Source: Holdemania sp. Marseille-P2844 (GTDB lineage Bacteria; Bacillota_I; Bacilli_A; Erysipelotrichales; Erysipelotrichaceae). From it: a DNA stretch of 64,000 nucleotides. Where the stretch lies: the NCBI RefSeq assembly GCF_900120005.1, contig NZ_LT635452.1, positions 329,668-393,667 on the forward strand, read 5' to 3'. Each line of letters opens with the position of its first letter. Within the stretch, counting starts at the first letter, position 1. Positions 44,460-52,835 of this stretch are shown piece after piece. Below the pieces are notes generated by a model. That model did not search any database and was not told the origin of the DNA. It saw only the letters and a list, made by a program, of their open reading frames with translations. Position numbers and translations under genes: made by a program.

Positions 44460-46382
44460 ATGATGTTAACAAATAATCAAATCGGAAATGTAAGATCAGC
44501 ATTTGAAAGTATTCTGAGAGCAGACTATATCAATATTAATGAAATCACCCAATTGAAAGATTTGGATAGTTATTATATTGATATGTTTGGAAATCTTAGT
44601 TTGTTATTGCAACGCCAAGATAATTATGCTGTAGGAAGGAGAGGAACGGGGAAAACTGCGTTATTATTGAGGGGATACTACGAATGTTTAAAAACAATAT
44701 CCTCTAAGGTGAAAGGGGAGAGTGAGTATTTCGTTGATAAAAAAATATTACCAATATATATTGATCTTAGTAATTGCAATGAGATATTTAGTGATAATTC
44801 AGAATTAGTGTCTATTGAAATTCACATGGTACGTCAAATAATTCAATCTTTAAAGGCGCAATTAAGGTTAATGTTTGATGAGAAATTTCTCAATAAATTT
44901 AGAAAAGAAAACCAAGCGTTTGATGATCTTACGTTCATTGAAGATGCCTTATTAAATGGATTAGCTATTCAAAATTCAAGGAAATTGGATATTAATGATG
45001 AATATAAGAATAAAGTAGGTGAAAATTTTCAAGGTAAATTAAATCTATCTGGGGCTGAAATTAATGCAAATAGTTCGAATGAAATCGAAAATTCAAGTTC
45101 TATGACTTACAAACAAATAAGAGGTCTAGATATACAAAGTTTCTTGAATAAAATAAATGAAATACGTAACAAAGCAGGTATTGATGATATATATGTTTTT
45201 TTAGATGAGTTTTCGGACTTGAATGATACAGAACAAAGAATATTATCTGTACTAATTAAAAAGTTCTTAGGTTCTAAGGTCAATATGTTTTTTAAAATTG
45301 GTGTTATTACTGACAGATTTTCTTTTGGTGATAAAATAAGAATTGGACGAGATATATATCCGATACCTTTAGATCTGAATGAATTTGTTGAACGATTTGG
45401 TGGATTGACACCAACGCTAAAACGTATGCAATTATATATGGAACAGTTGATTGAAAAAAGGCTGTCTCTTTTTTGTCAAGGCTTATCATTTAATGATGTA
45501 TTTGAAGGGTCAAAAGATTCAGTTACTGAGAGGATATCAACAGAGGCTATGGGAGTTCCAAGGAGTATTGGGTTAATACTTCAGAATGCTTGGATTCAAA
45601 CGACAGCATCAAAGAATATCAAGAAAATAGGGATGCAGGAATTAAATTATGGAATTCGAGCAACCAGGAAAACTTATTTCAAACAATTTTCTGGCGCAAT
45701 AAAAACTCAATTACTTTCAGGATTTTACATGGATATGTGGAGTGATATACTACAAAAAGCACTAGCTGAAAAACAAAAAAATTCAAGTAGACCTGCAAGT
45801 CATATTTTAATTGATCCAGTTCGTAAGGATTATATGAATATTTTTTGTGAATATTTTTTGACTCATTATTTAGAAGAAGGACGTTCATCTAAATATGGTG
45901 GTAATTACTCGTTATATTGTATTGATTATGATATATGTCAAGAAAATTCAATCAAGTTTGCATCTGATAAGGATGAGTATACATCAGTCAGATTTATCTA
46001 TGATTCTGTTTTAAGCGAGTATGATGGTTATTTTATAAAAGACAAATTAAAAAGCTATAAATGTGAAACTTGTGGAAGAATTTATGAAGAAAATGAAGTG
46101 AGTCAAGCTAGAGTAAAGAGATGCTTTGATGACGACACAGTTTTAACTGAAATAATCCATAAAGATATTCCTGTTACAAAAGGAAATTATGTGGAAGTTG
46201 AGATAAAAATCTTAGGTTACATATCAGAGTTAGATTATGAACATGCGGAAAATGCTCGTCAAATATCAGATGCAGTTGGATGCAATTGGCAAAAAGTATC
46301 TAATTGGGGGTCAAAAGTTCTGGCAAAAAAAGGAATGATCCGGATTAGACAAGAAAGTAAAAATTTATATTATGGTATTTGA
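44460..46382 (+). CDS. Uncharacterised P-loop ATPase with zinc motif and C-terminal winged helix
   Basis: A 640-residue protein, AT-rich unlike its flanks. Walker A VGRRGTGKTALLL lies near residues 58-70 and Walker B IYVFLDEFSDL near 244-254. A sensor-like ITDRFSFGD follows. This order fits an ORC/Cdc6 or STAND-type AAA ATPase. The C-terminal half has KCETCGRIY (CxxC) with another Cys in RVKRCFDDD, a zinc motif. Residues about 595-640 (ARQISDAVGCNWQKVSNWGS) look like a helix-turn-helix. ATP-dependent DNA or protein sensing, perhaps in defence, is only an inference. GGAG then ATG 44460 fits; ATG 44448 lacks a site. Stands alone on the island. Confidence 0.75.
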   Translation: MMLTNNQIGNVRSAFESILRADYININEITQLKDLDSYYIDMFGNLSLLLQRQDNYAVGRRGTGKTALLLRGYYECLKTISSKVKGESEYFVDKKILPIYIDLSNCNEIFSDNSELVSIEIHMVRQIIQSLKAQLRLMFDEKFLNKFRKENQAFDDLTFIEDALLNGLAIQNSRKLDINDEYKNKVGENFQGKLNLSGAEINANSSNEIENSSSMTYKQIRGLDIQSFLNKINEIRNKAGIDDIYVFLDEFSDLNDTEQRILSVLIKKFLGSKVNMFFKIGVITDRFSFGDKIRIGRDIYPIPLDLNEFVERFGGLTPTLKRMQLYMEQLIEKRLSLFCQGLSFNDVFEGSKDSVTERISTEAMGVPRSIGLILQNAWIQTTASKNIKKIGMQELNYGIRATRKTYFKQFSGAIKTQLLSGFYMDMWSDILQKALAEKQKNSSRPASHILIDPVRKDYMNIFCEYFLTHYLEEGRSSKYGGNYSLYCIDYDICQENSIKFASDKDEYTSVRFIYDSVLSEYDGYFIKDKLKSYKCETCGRIYEENEVSQARVKRCFDDDTVLTEIIHKDIPVTKGNYVEVEIKILGYISELDYEHAENARQISDAVGCNWQKVSNWGSKVLAKKGMIRIRQESKNLYYGI

Positions 46383-46554
46383 AATTATTGGTCAATAGTA
46401 AGAGTAAGTGTAGGTGAAGAGGAAAATGAGTTACGGGGCAGAGTAAAAGGGGAAACAGAGGAAAGCAAAATAAAAAAAGAACCAGATAATGAGGTAAAAG
46501 TGTTAAAATAACTGTAGAAACCAGATAAAAAAGGGTACAAGAAAAGATATTTAG

Positions 46555-48050
46555 CGAAATGCAATTTATTTCGTTGAGTAAATGCAGGTGCTAAATTCGT
46601 TCTTAGGCTGGCTTGTCAATGGATCTCCCTGTGTCTATTCTTTATTTGTTGAACAAACCCCGGAGGGAAAGGCAAACGTTTTCAGGAGCGATGGAAACAA
46701 GCCCTAATTTATCGAGCGTTTCGTTCCCGAAGAGAAGACTGAATAACTCAAGAGGCGAGTGATCATTCAGTCTTTTTCTTTTATAAGAATTGATATGGCT
46801 TGAAATGAGGTTCAATTCATCTTGTGTTAACTGATCGAAAGATGATCCTTTAGGATAGAATCTGCGCAACATTTCATGGTTATTCTCGCAAGTCCCTTTT
46901 TGATAGGAAGCAGCGGGATCACAGTAGAGTAAACGAGACCTGGATTGATGGAAGGCATCGTTTTCAATCGCCGTCGGATTGGAAAATTCGGAGCCATTAT
47001 CCGTCAGGATGACTTCAAATATTTTCTTGAATAACTCAGGACCGAATCGTTGTTCATAAAGTTGATCCATCTGTTGAATTGTAGCTTGAGAGGTATGGTG
47101 GTCGGCCAGGAAGAATAATTGAAGATTGCAGGACTTGAAGAGAAACGTGAGAATCACCTTACCGCCTTTAATCCCTTCAACAGTATCCATCTCTACAACG
47201 GAGACATCCGGATGAGCTTGAACGAAGTCCAGGAAGTCTGCATAAGTTCGGTGAATCCGACATTGACTATCGACCTTATGTTCTTTCCGCCCTGATTTTC
47301 TAGGCTTTAAGCGGCACTTTCGAGGCAAATCTAAATTTTTGATACCGGGAAGCAGGTTGGCGTCAATGAGATTATAAATGGTTTTCTCATGACAAGGGAG
47401 AATATCAGCTTTAACCAGACAAGCATGATGTACGGATTGTTTATTCTCTTTAATAAGCGGAGTAAGCTCCCGCTGAATCAAAGCCAATTCAGCTTCGGTT
47501 AAATTAAATCCAGAACGGGTTTCAACGAGCCTCTGCCGATATTCCTGGTGGGCTTCTGCTGCCTTATAATCACGTTGTTCCAGGGAGCAGCGCTGACGCT
47601 GCCGACAGCCATTACAAACATAAGGAGGACGAGAGAGAGAGAAGGGCAGCACTCTTTTTCATAATCATAACAAACCCGGAAACAATGACCACAAAAACGA
47701 CAATTCCCCTTTTGAAAATGGCACTGAGGCTGACAGACAAATTTTAGCCGGCATTCAAAGCGATGGAGGCAATCGTTCATCATGCGAGACTGAGGGTAAG
47801 AAGAACGATCGCGAATCAGCAGATGATTTCGAATCTCGCGGGAGAGAGTGGTAGAACTCTTGGAAATCAAACGAGCAATTGTGTTGAAAGAAGAACCCTG
47901 ATTCAATTCGGATTGAATTGTAATCCGATCTTGCAAAGTTAAGTGACTCATAATGAGGACTCCTATCTGTACAGAGAGATACAAGATAACTATAACTTAT
48001 TTGCACGAGTAAATGCAGTCCGCGTCTTTGCAAAAGTAAATGCAATTTCT
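46555..48050 (-). mobile_element. IS30-family insertion sequence
   Basis: A 1.5-kb element with a broken transposase. Both ends carry a similar terminal repeat: GAAATGCAATTTATTTCG on the left and, inverted, GAAATTGCATTTACTTT on the right. The centre of the match is shifted by one base. TTTAG occurs directly outside both ends (46550-46554 and 48051-48055) and may be a target duplication. A second direct repeat GAGTAAATGCAG lies inside each end (46575-46586 and 48007-48018). Confidence 0.7.
46642..47951 (-). pseudogene. IS30-family transposase, frameshifted
   Basis: Two overlapping minus-strand frames make one transposase. The first (47951 down) begins MSHLTLQDRITIQSELNQGS and has the IS30 helix-turn-helix (FNTIARLISKSSTTLSREI) and a Cys-rich region. 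The second carries the integrase-core acidic residues: VVEMDTVEG, VILTDNGSEFSN, and a Glu in GTCENNHEMLRRFYPKG. The join is in a (GA)6 tract at 47631-47642. Losing one GA unit would restore a single frame (CCPSLSRPPYVCNGC). Whether slippage lets it be expressed is unknown. Confidence 0.85.
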
Positions 48051-48189
48051 TTTAGTCTTAAGGCTGCGTTTACTTTTTCAATTCACAACACTCTATCTTT
48101 AAGATACTTGCTTCAAATATCCAAGCAGTTTACTAAATTTCTATGTTATGATTGATATAGGTTTATGAATTAGATTTGAGGGATGGAAG

Positions 48190-50052
48190 ATGGACGCAAG
48201 ACAGTACCTGAAAAAATATTTTGGCTATGAATCTTTCCGAGAAGGTCAGGAGAAAATCATTAATGCAATTCTTGCGGGGCGCGATGCATTGGCAATCATG
48301 CCGACAGGGGCAGGGAAATCAATCTGCTATCAAATTCCTGCTGTGATGTTGCCTGGGATTACATTGGTAATTTCACCGCTGATATCACTGATGATGGATC
48401 AGGTCAAGGCTTTAAATGAGGCTGGAATTCGCGCCGCTTTTATTAATTCATCCCTGAGCGAAGCTCAATTTGCTAAAGCTTTACTGTTTGCTGAAAAAGG
48501 AGTCTATAAGATTATCTATGTTGCTCCGGAACGATTAGAAAGTCACGATTTTATTCATTTTGCCCGTCAAGCTGATATTTCCATGATTACCGTTGACGAA
48601 GCTCACTGCATTTCTCAATGGGGTCAAGATTTTAGACCAAGTTATTTGAAAATCATCGGATTTGTCAAAAGTTTGCCAAAACGCCCGATTGTCAGTGCAT
48701 TTACGGCAACCGCAACGCAAGAAGTAAAAGTAGATATACTCTGTGTTTTAAATCTGATTGAACCGGAGGTGGTCGTGACTGGATTTGATCGGAAAAACTT
48801 ATTTTATAGTGTAGAAAAAAGAAAAGATAAAGATCGTTTTGTTATAGAGTATGTTCAAAAACATGCGAAGGAAAGCGGAATTATCTATTGCGCGACTCGC
48901 AAAAACGTAGATAACCTTTTTATGTTGCTTTCCAAACAAGGTGTTTCTGTCACCCGCTATCACGCCGGATTAGACAAAGAGGAAAGAAAAAGAAATCAGG
49001 ATGATTTTATCTATGACCGAACTCCGGTCATTGTGGCAACGAATGCTTTTGGGATGGGCATTGATAAATCGAACGTTCGGTATGTGATTCATTATAATAT
49101 GCCTCAAAGCATGGAAAGTTATTATCAAGAAGCAGGCCGTGCAGGTCGGGATGGCGAGACTTCACAATGCATCCTATTATTTTCAGCCCAGGATATCATG
49201 ATCAACAAGTTCCTGCTGGAAAATAAAGATTTTTCTGATCTTTCTTCTGAGGAAATTGAGATTATAAAACAACGGGATGCCAGGCGTCTTAAAATTATGG
49301 AAAATTATTGCAGAACCAATGAATGTCTGAGAAATACCATTTTAGATTATTTTGGGGAAAAAGTAATAAAACCTTGCGATAACTGCGGTAATTGCATGAA
49401 AGACTATAAAAAAATCGATATGACTGAAGAAGCGAAACAGGTTATCAATTGCGTTGCAGAAACAAGAGGCCGGTACGGATTAACGATAGTATTGGGAACC
49501 TTAATCGGTGCAAATCGTGCAAGACTCAAAGAGGTAGGTACTAATCGTTACAAAACCTATGGAGCATTAAAGGAATACTCTGTGTCACAGATCCGAGAGC
49601 TCATCTATGAACTTATTAATCAGAGATATTTGGTGCAGACAGAGGACCAATATGGAGTTTTGAAGCTTGGCGATATCACGATGCTGCAAGATGAGAATAC
49701 CCATGTGATTTTAAAAGTCACTGAAGAAAAAACACAGGAAGCTGGAAAAATAAAGAGTAAGCAAAGAAATACAGACAAGCTTACTTCCGCTGGCTATGTT
49801 TTATTTGATGCTTTGCGTAAACTTCGGACAGATATTGCGAGGGAGGAAGGATTACCGCCATATATCATTTTCAATGATAAGACATTGATTGAAATGTGTG
49901 TTAGATTGCCGCTTGATGAAGAGGCCATGTTAGATATCGCAGGCGTCGGCGTTAATAAACTACAAAAATATGGACAACGATTTTTAGCGGTCATTGTGGA
50001 CTTTAAAAAGACGCATCAAGAGGATAAAACCTCAATTCAAGATAATGTTTAA
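48190..50052 (+). CDS. recQ: ATP-dependent DNA helicase RecQ
   Basis: A 620-residue 3'-5' helicase for recombination repair. It has Walker A MPTGAGKS (about 37-44), DEAH motif TVDEAHCISQWGQDFR, motif VI in YYQEAGRAGRDG, and RecQ zinc ligands CRTNECLRN...CDNCGNC (about 377-407). A winged-helix RQC domain and HRDC domain (about 530-605) complete it. Composition is more AT-rich than the genes on the far side of 50270. It lies next to an IS30 copy and the orphan ATPase. Confidence 0.93.
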   Translation: MDARQYLKKYFGYESFREGQEKIINAILAGRDALAIMPTGAGKSICYQIPAVMLPGITLVISPLISLMMDQVKALNEAGIRAAFINSSLSEAQFAKALLFAEKGVYKIIYVAPERLESHDFIHFARQADISMITVDEAHCISQWGQDFRPSYLKIIGFVKSLPKRPIVSAFTATATQEVKVDILCVLNLIEPEVVVTGFDRKNLFYSVEKRKDKDRFVIEYVQKHAKESGIIYCATRKNVDNLFMLLSKQGVSVTRYHAGLDKEERKRNQDDFIYDRTPVIVATNAFGMGIDKSNVRYVIHYNMPQSMESYYQEAGRAGRDGETSQCILLFSAQDIMINKFLLENKDFSDLSSEEIEIIKQRDARRLKIMENYCRTNECLRNTILDYFGEKVIKPCDNCGNCMKDYKKIDMTEEAKQVINCVAETRGRYGLTIVLGTLIGANRARLKEVGTNRYKTYGALKEYSVSQIRELIYELINQRYLVQTEDQYGVLKLGDITMLQDENTHVILKVTEEKTQEAGKIKSKQRNTDKLTSAGYVLFDALRKLRTDIAREEGLPPYIIFNDKTLIEMCVRLPLDEEAMLDIAGVGVNKLQKYGQRFLAVIVDFKKTHQEDKTSIQDNV

Positions 50053-50358
50053 GTTTACGATATTTGAGTTAAAAGAAGAAAAATAAGTATTGTGAGATGA
50101 GTGGAAAGCAAGGAGTTCCCATAAAAGATTGAATTTAATGAGAAATGATGTTATAGCCATTGTAATTTGAATGATTGAATAAGAATCAGCCGGATAAATG
50201 TTTTAATCATAAAAGGATAAGAAAAAGGCCGGTAAAGCAGAGTGAGATTGTCTCTGCCTACCGGCCTCTTATATATGATTTTAATTTCTATTCATGTATT
50301 CTGACAGACAAGGATAAACCGTGATGGACATACTTTGAAAAAGCTTCTTCTTTACTCC
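50053..50358. other. Intergenic region recQ to HAD gene
   Basis: No ORF. It holds a terminator at 50226-50270 that can serve both directions. This marks the right edge of the AT-rich segment. Nothing else recognised. Confidence 0.6.
50226..50270. terminator. Bidirectional terminator between recQ and HAD gene
   Basis: Stem AGGCCGGTA/TACCGGCCT with inner GCAGAG/CTCTGC, A run before and TCTTATAT after. Confidence 0.8.
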
Positions 50359-51192
50359 CTACTGAAACACCAGCTGCTCCATCATCCGCGCGGCCCCGTC
50401 TTCTTTATGCGATAACGCATGATGCCGCGCCATCGCCAGCACTTCCTCCGTCGCGTTGGCGACAGCGACGCTGTGTCCGGCGACGTTCAACATCGGCAGG
50501 TCGTTGGCGTTATCACCAAATGCCGCCGTTTCCTCCGGCGTGCAGTTCAGCTGCCGCATGACCCATTTCAACGCTTCGCCTTTATTCGCCTGCGGATGCA
50601 GAATCTCCAGGTTTGACGGATGCGAAGACGTCAGTTCAATTCCCTCTTCATCCGATAACAGATTGATCAGCGCCTGCTTTTTTTCCGGATAATCGCGGCT
50701 GGTAATAAAATGAATCTTCGCGATCTGCGCGTCCGGCAGGGCATCCAAGAAATCCTTCCCCGATTCCCAAATCCGGTTTTTCAAAATATTTTTCAAATAA
50801 GAACCGTCGATCTTCAACGCCTTCCGGTCGTCCAGAATCGCCAGATGACTGTGAAGCCGGCCTTCAATCAAACAACTCCAATGTGGATTCATCGGTTCCG
50901 CCTTTGTCAATAACGCTTTGGCTCTGGCCGCAGGCAGCGTATTGGAAACCAGCGTCTCTCCCGTTTGATTATCCACGATCAAGCCTCCGTTGGCCGTGAC
51001 GATCCAGCGAATTTTTTTCTGCTCCCGCAGCCATTGCGGAATCTCCCCTAAGGGCCGGGAACTGCACGGCACAAATTCCACGCCGCTGTCCAAAATTCGG
51101 CTGAGAATTTCCTTTGTGGTTTCGGTTAAGACAAAATGTTCGTTCAGTAATGTGAAATCCAGGTCGGTGGCGATCAGGCGTATTGAACTCAT
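50359..51192 (-). CDS. HAD-superfamily sugar-phosphatase, Cof type
   Basis: A 277-residue Cof/YidA-like phosphatase. Motif I reads DLDFTLL; the usual Gly (DxDGT) is replaced by Phe. The cap follows, then motif II FVPCSS, and motif III/IV GDNANDLPML (about 227-236) with NKGEALKW. It probably acts on sugar phosphates or nucleotides; the substrate cannot be told. Start 51192 has GAGGAGG upstream on the minus strand; TTG 51198 is not needed. Confidence 0.85.
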   Translation of the reverse strand: MSSIRLIATDLDFTLLNEHFVLTETTKEILSRILDSGVEFVPCSSRPLGEIPQWLREQKKIRWIVTANGGLIVDNQTGETLVSNTLPAARAKALLTKAEPMNPHWSCLIEGRLHSHLAILDDRKALKIDGSYLKNILKNRIWESGKDFLDALPDAQIAKIHFITSRDYPEKKQALINLLSDEEGIELTSSHPSNLEILHPQANKGEALKWVMRQLNCTPEETAAFGDNANDLPMLNVAGHSVAVANATEEVLAMARHHALSHKEDGAARMMEQLVFQ

Positions 51193-51377
51193 AAACAAAA
51201 ATCCTCCTCTTTCCTCTTTCCGAATATTTTCTAACTATGATACCAAAGCCGCCGAAGGAATACAAGCCTGAAAATACAAATGGGTGGCAAGCTTCGCAAA
51301 ATTCAAATCAAGCTCAGGCAGAAAGCCGGAAATGTCTGGAATTTGCGGATTATGTAGAGAAATCCTTGCTTTTTACC

Positions 51378-51409
51378 ACCAGGTATGGTTTACTATTCCT
51401 GGTCTTTTT
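51378..51409 (+). terminator. Short hairpin plus T run upstream of SAM riboswitch
   Basis: ACCAGG/CCTGGT with 14-base loop then CTTTTTA. The T run overlaps the 5' strand of the riboswitch P1, so it may be an overlapping structure rather than a separate terminator. Confidence 0.3.
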
Positions 51410-51495
51410 ATCAAGAATGAGGGAGAGAGTCAGCTCGACGAACTCATACCAACCTGCTTGAAAGCAAGGTGGTAATGCTGGCAACGATAAGAAAG
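51403..51495 (+). ncRNA. SAM-I (S-box) riboswitch before metK
   Basis: The leader reads TATCAAGAATGAGGGAGAGA, then CTCGACGAACTCATACCAAC, and GGTGGTAATGCTGGCAACGA, matching SAM-I aptamer positions. P1 is formed by 51403-51412 and 51486-51495. An expression-platform terminator lies 15 bases downstream. Binding of S-adenosylmethionine should switch off metK. Confidence 0.9.
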
Positions 51496-51511
51496 CAGGA
51501 CGATGAATCAT

Positions 51512-51538
51512 GAAGCCTTCTTTCTGAAGGCTTTTCTT
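51512..51538 (+). terminator. Expression-platform terminator of SAM riboswitch
   Basis: Stem AGCCTTC/GAAGGCT, loop TTTCT, then TTTTCTT. Confidence 0.85.
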
Positions 51539-51582
51539 ATGCGTCATATCTGCCTTGATAAAAAAGACAAGGAGGATAATCT

Positions 51583-52683
51583 ATGAAAAAATTTTTTACC
51601 AGCGAATCCGTCACCAGCGGACACCCGGACAAAATCTGCGACGCCATTTCCGACGCGATTCTGGACGAAGCACTTCGTCAGGATCCTGCCAGCAAGATGG
51701 CGGTGGAAACGACGATCAAAGACAATCTGATTTTTATCTATGGCGAAGCGAACACCAGCGCCGATCTGCCGTTTGAGAAAATTGCGAAGGACAAAATCCG
51801 CGAAATCGGCTACACAGAAGAATTTGAAGTCTTGACCAAGGTGTCGAAGCAGTCGGCGGAAATCTATGAAGCGGTCATGCATGATGAAGCTGATATGGGC
51901 GCGGGCGATCAGGGAATTATGTTCGGTTACGCCTGCAACGAAACAGAAAACTATATGCCGATGCCGATTGCGCTGGCTCACCGGCTGGCGGAACGGCTGG
52001 AACAAGTCCGCAAACAGGAAGCTTACTCCATCCTGAAACCCGATGGCAAAACTCAGGTCACCGTGGAATATGATGATAACAAACCAGTCCGGCTCGACAC
52101 CATTGTCGTTTCCACGCAGCATATTGCCGAAGCGACCCAGGAAGAAATCCGGGCCAAGATCATCAATGAGGTCATCAAGCCGGTGATCGACGCCAACCTG
52201 ATCGACAAGGACACGAAGATCCTCGTAAATCCAAGCGGATCCTTCGTCGTCGGCGGACCATTCGGCGACAGCGGCACAACCGGCCGTAAGATCGTCGTCG
52301 ATACCTACGGCGGCATGGGACGGATCGGCGGCGGCTGCTTCAGCTCCAAGGACCCGAGCAAGGTTGACCGCAGCGCGGCCTATTACAGCCGTTTCGTCGC
52401 CAAGAACCTGGTGGCGGCCGGTCTGGCGGATCGTTTGGAAATTGAAGTCTCTTACGCTATCGGTAAGAGCGAACCGATTTCGATCTATGTCGAAACCTTT
52501 GGTACCGGCAAGGTCAGCGACGAGGAAATTCTGGAAATTATCCATAAGAATTTCGATTTCCGCGTCTCCAGCATCCTTCGCCAGTTAGATCTGAAAAAGC
52601 CGATTTACAGCCGCTATTCCGCTTACGGTCACTTTGGCCGCAGCGACTGCGCCTGGGAAAAGTTAATTGAGTTAAAGCGCTGA
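51583..52683 (+). CDS. metK: S-adenosylmethionine synthetase
   Basis: A 366-residue enzyme making SAM from methionine and ATP, somewhat shorter than the usual 390-400. It has SESVTSGHPDKICDAISDA (9-27), GAGDQGIMFGYA, GSFVVGGPFGDSGTTGRK, and GRIGGGCFSSKDPSKVDRSA. The family's usual GGGAFSGKD is GGGCFSSKD here. Controlled by the SAM-I riboswitch. RBS AAGGAGG. The stop overlaps a terminator. Confidence 0.93.
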   Translation: MKKFFTSESVTSGHPDKICDAISDAILDEALRQDPASKMAVETTIKDNLIFIYGEANTSADLPFEKIAKDKIREIGYTEEFEVLTKVSKQSAEIYEAVMHDEADMGAGDQGIMFGYACNETENYMPMPIALAHRLAERLEQVRKQEAYSILKPDGKTQVTVEYDDNKPVRLDTIVVSTQHIAEATQEEIRAKIINEVIKPVIDANLIDKDTKILVNPSGSFVVGGPFGDSGTTGRKIVVDTYGGMGRIGGGCFSSKDPSKVDRSAAYYSRFVAKNLVAAGLADRLEIEVSYAIGKSEPISIYVETFGTGKVSDEEILEIIHKNFDFRVSSILRQLDLKKPIYSRYSAYGHFGRSDCAWEKLIELKR

Positions 52684-52697
52684 CCGGCGCTTTTTCT
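52675..52697 (+). terminator. Terminator after metK
   Basis: Stem AAGCGC/GCGCTT, loop TGACCG, then TTTCTTC. Overlaps the stop codon. Confidence 0.7.
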
Positions 52698-52835
52698 TCG
52701 TCGCCGAGGAAGACAAAACGACAAAATTCAAGTACAATTAAAATGAACAAGTCGTTTGAAAGAAATTCAAATGGAGTTCAGACTGGACTGTGAGGCGGCA
52801 AAGTAACGCGGAACAACCCGCCAAGGAGGAAGACA

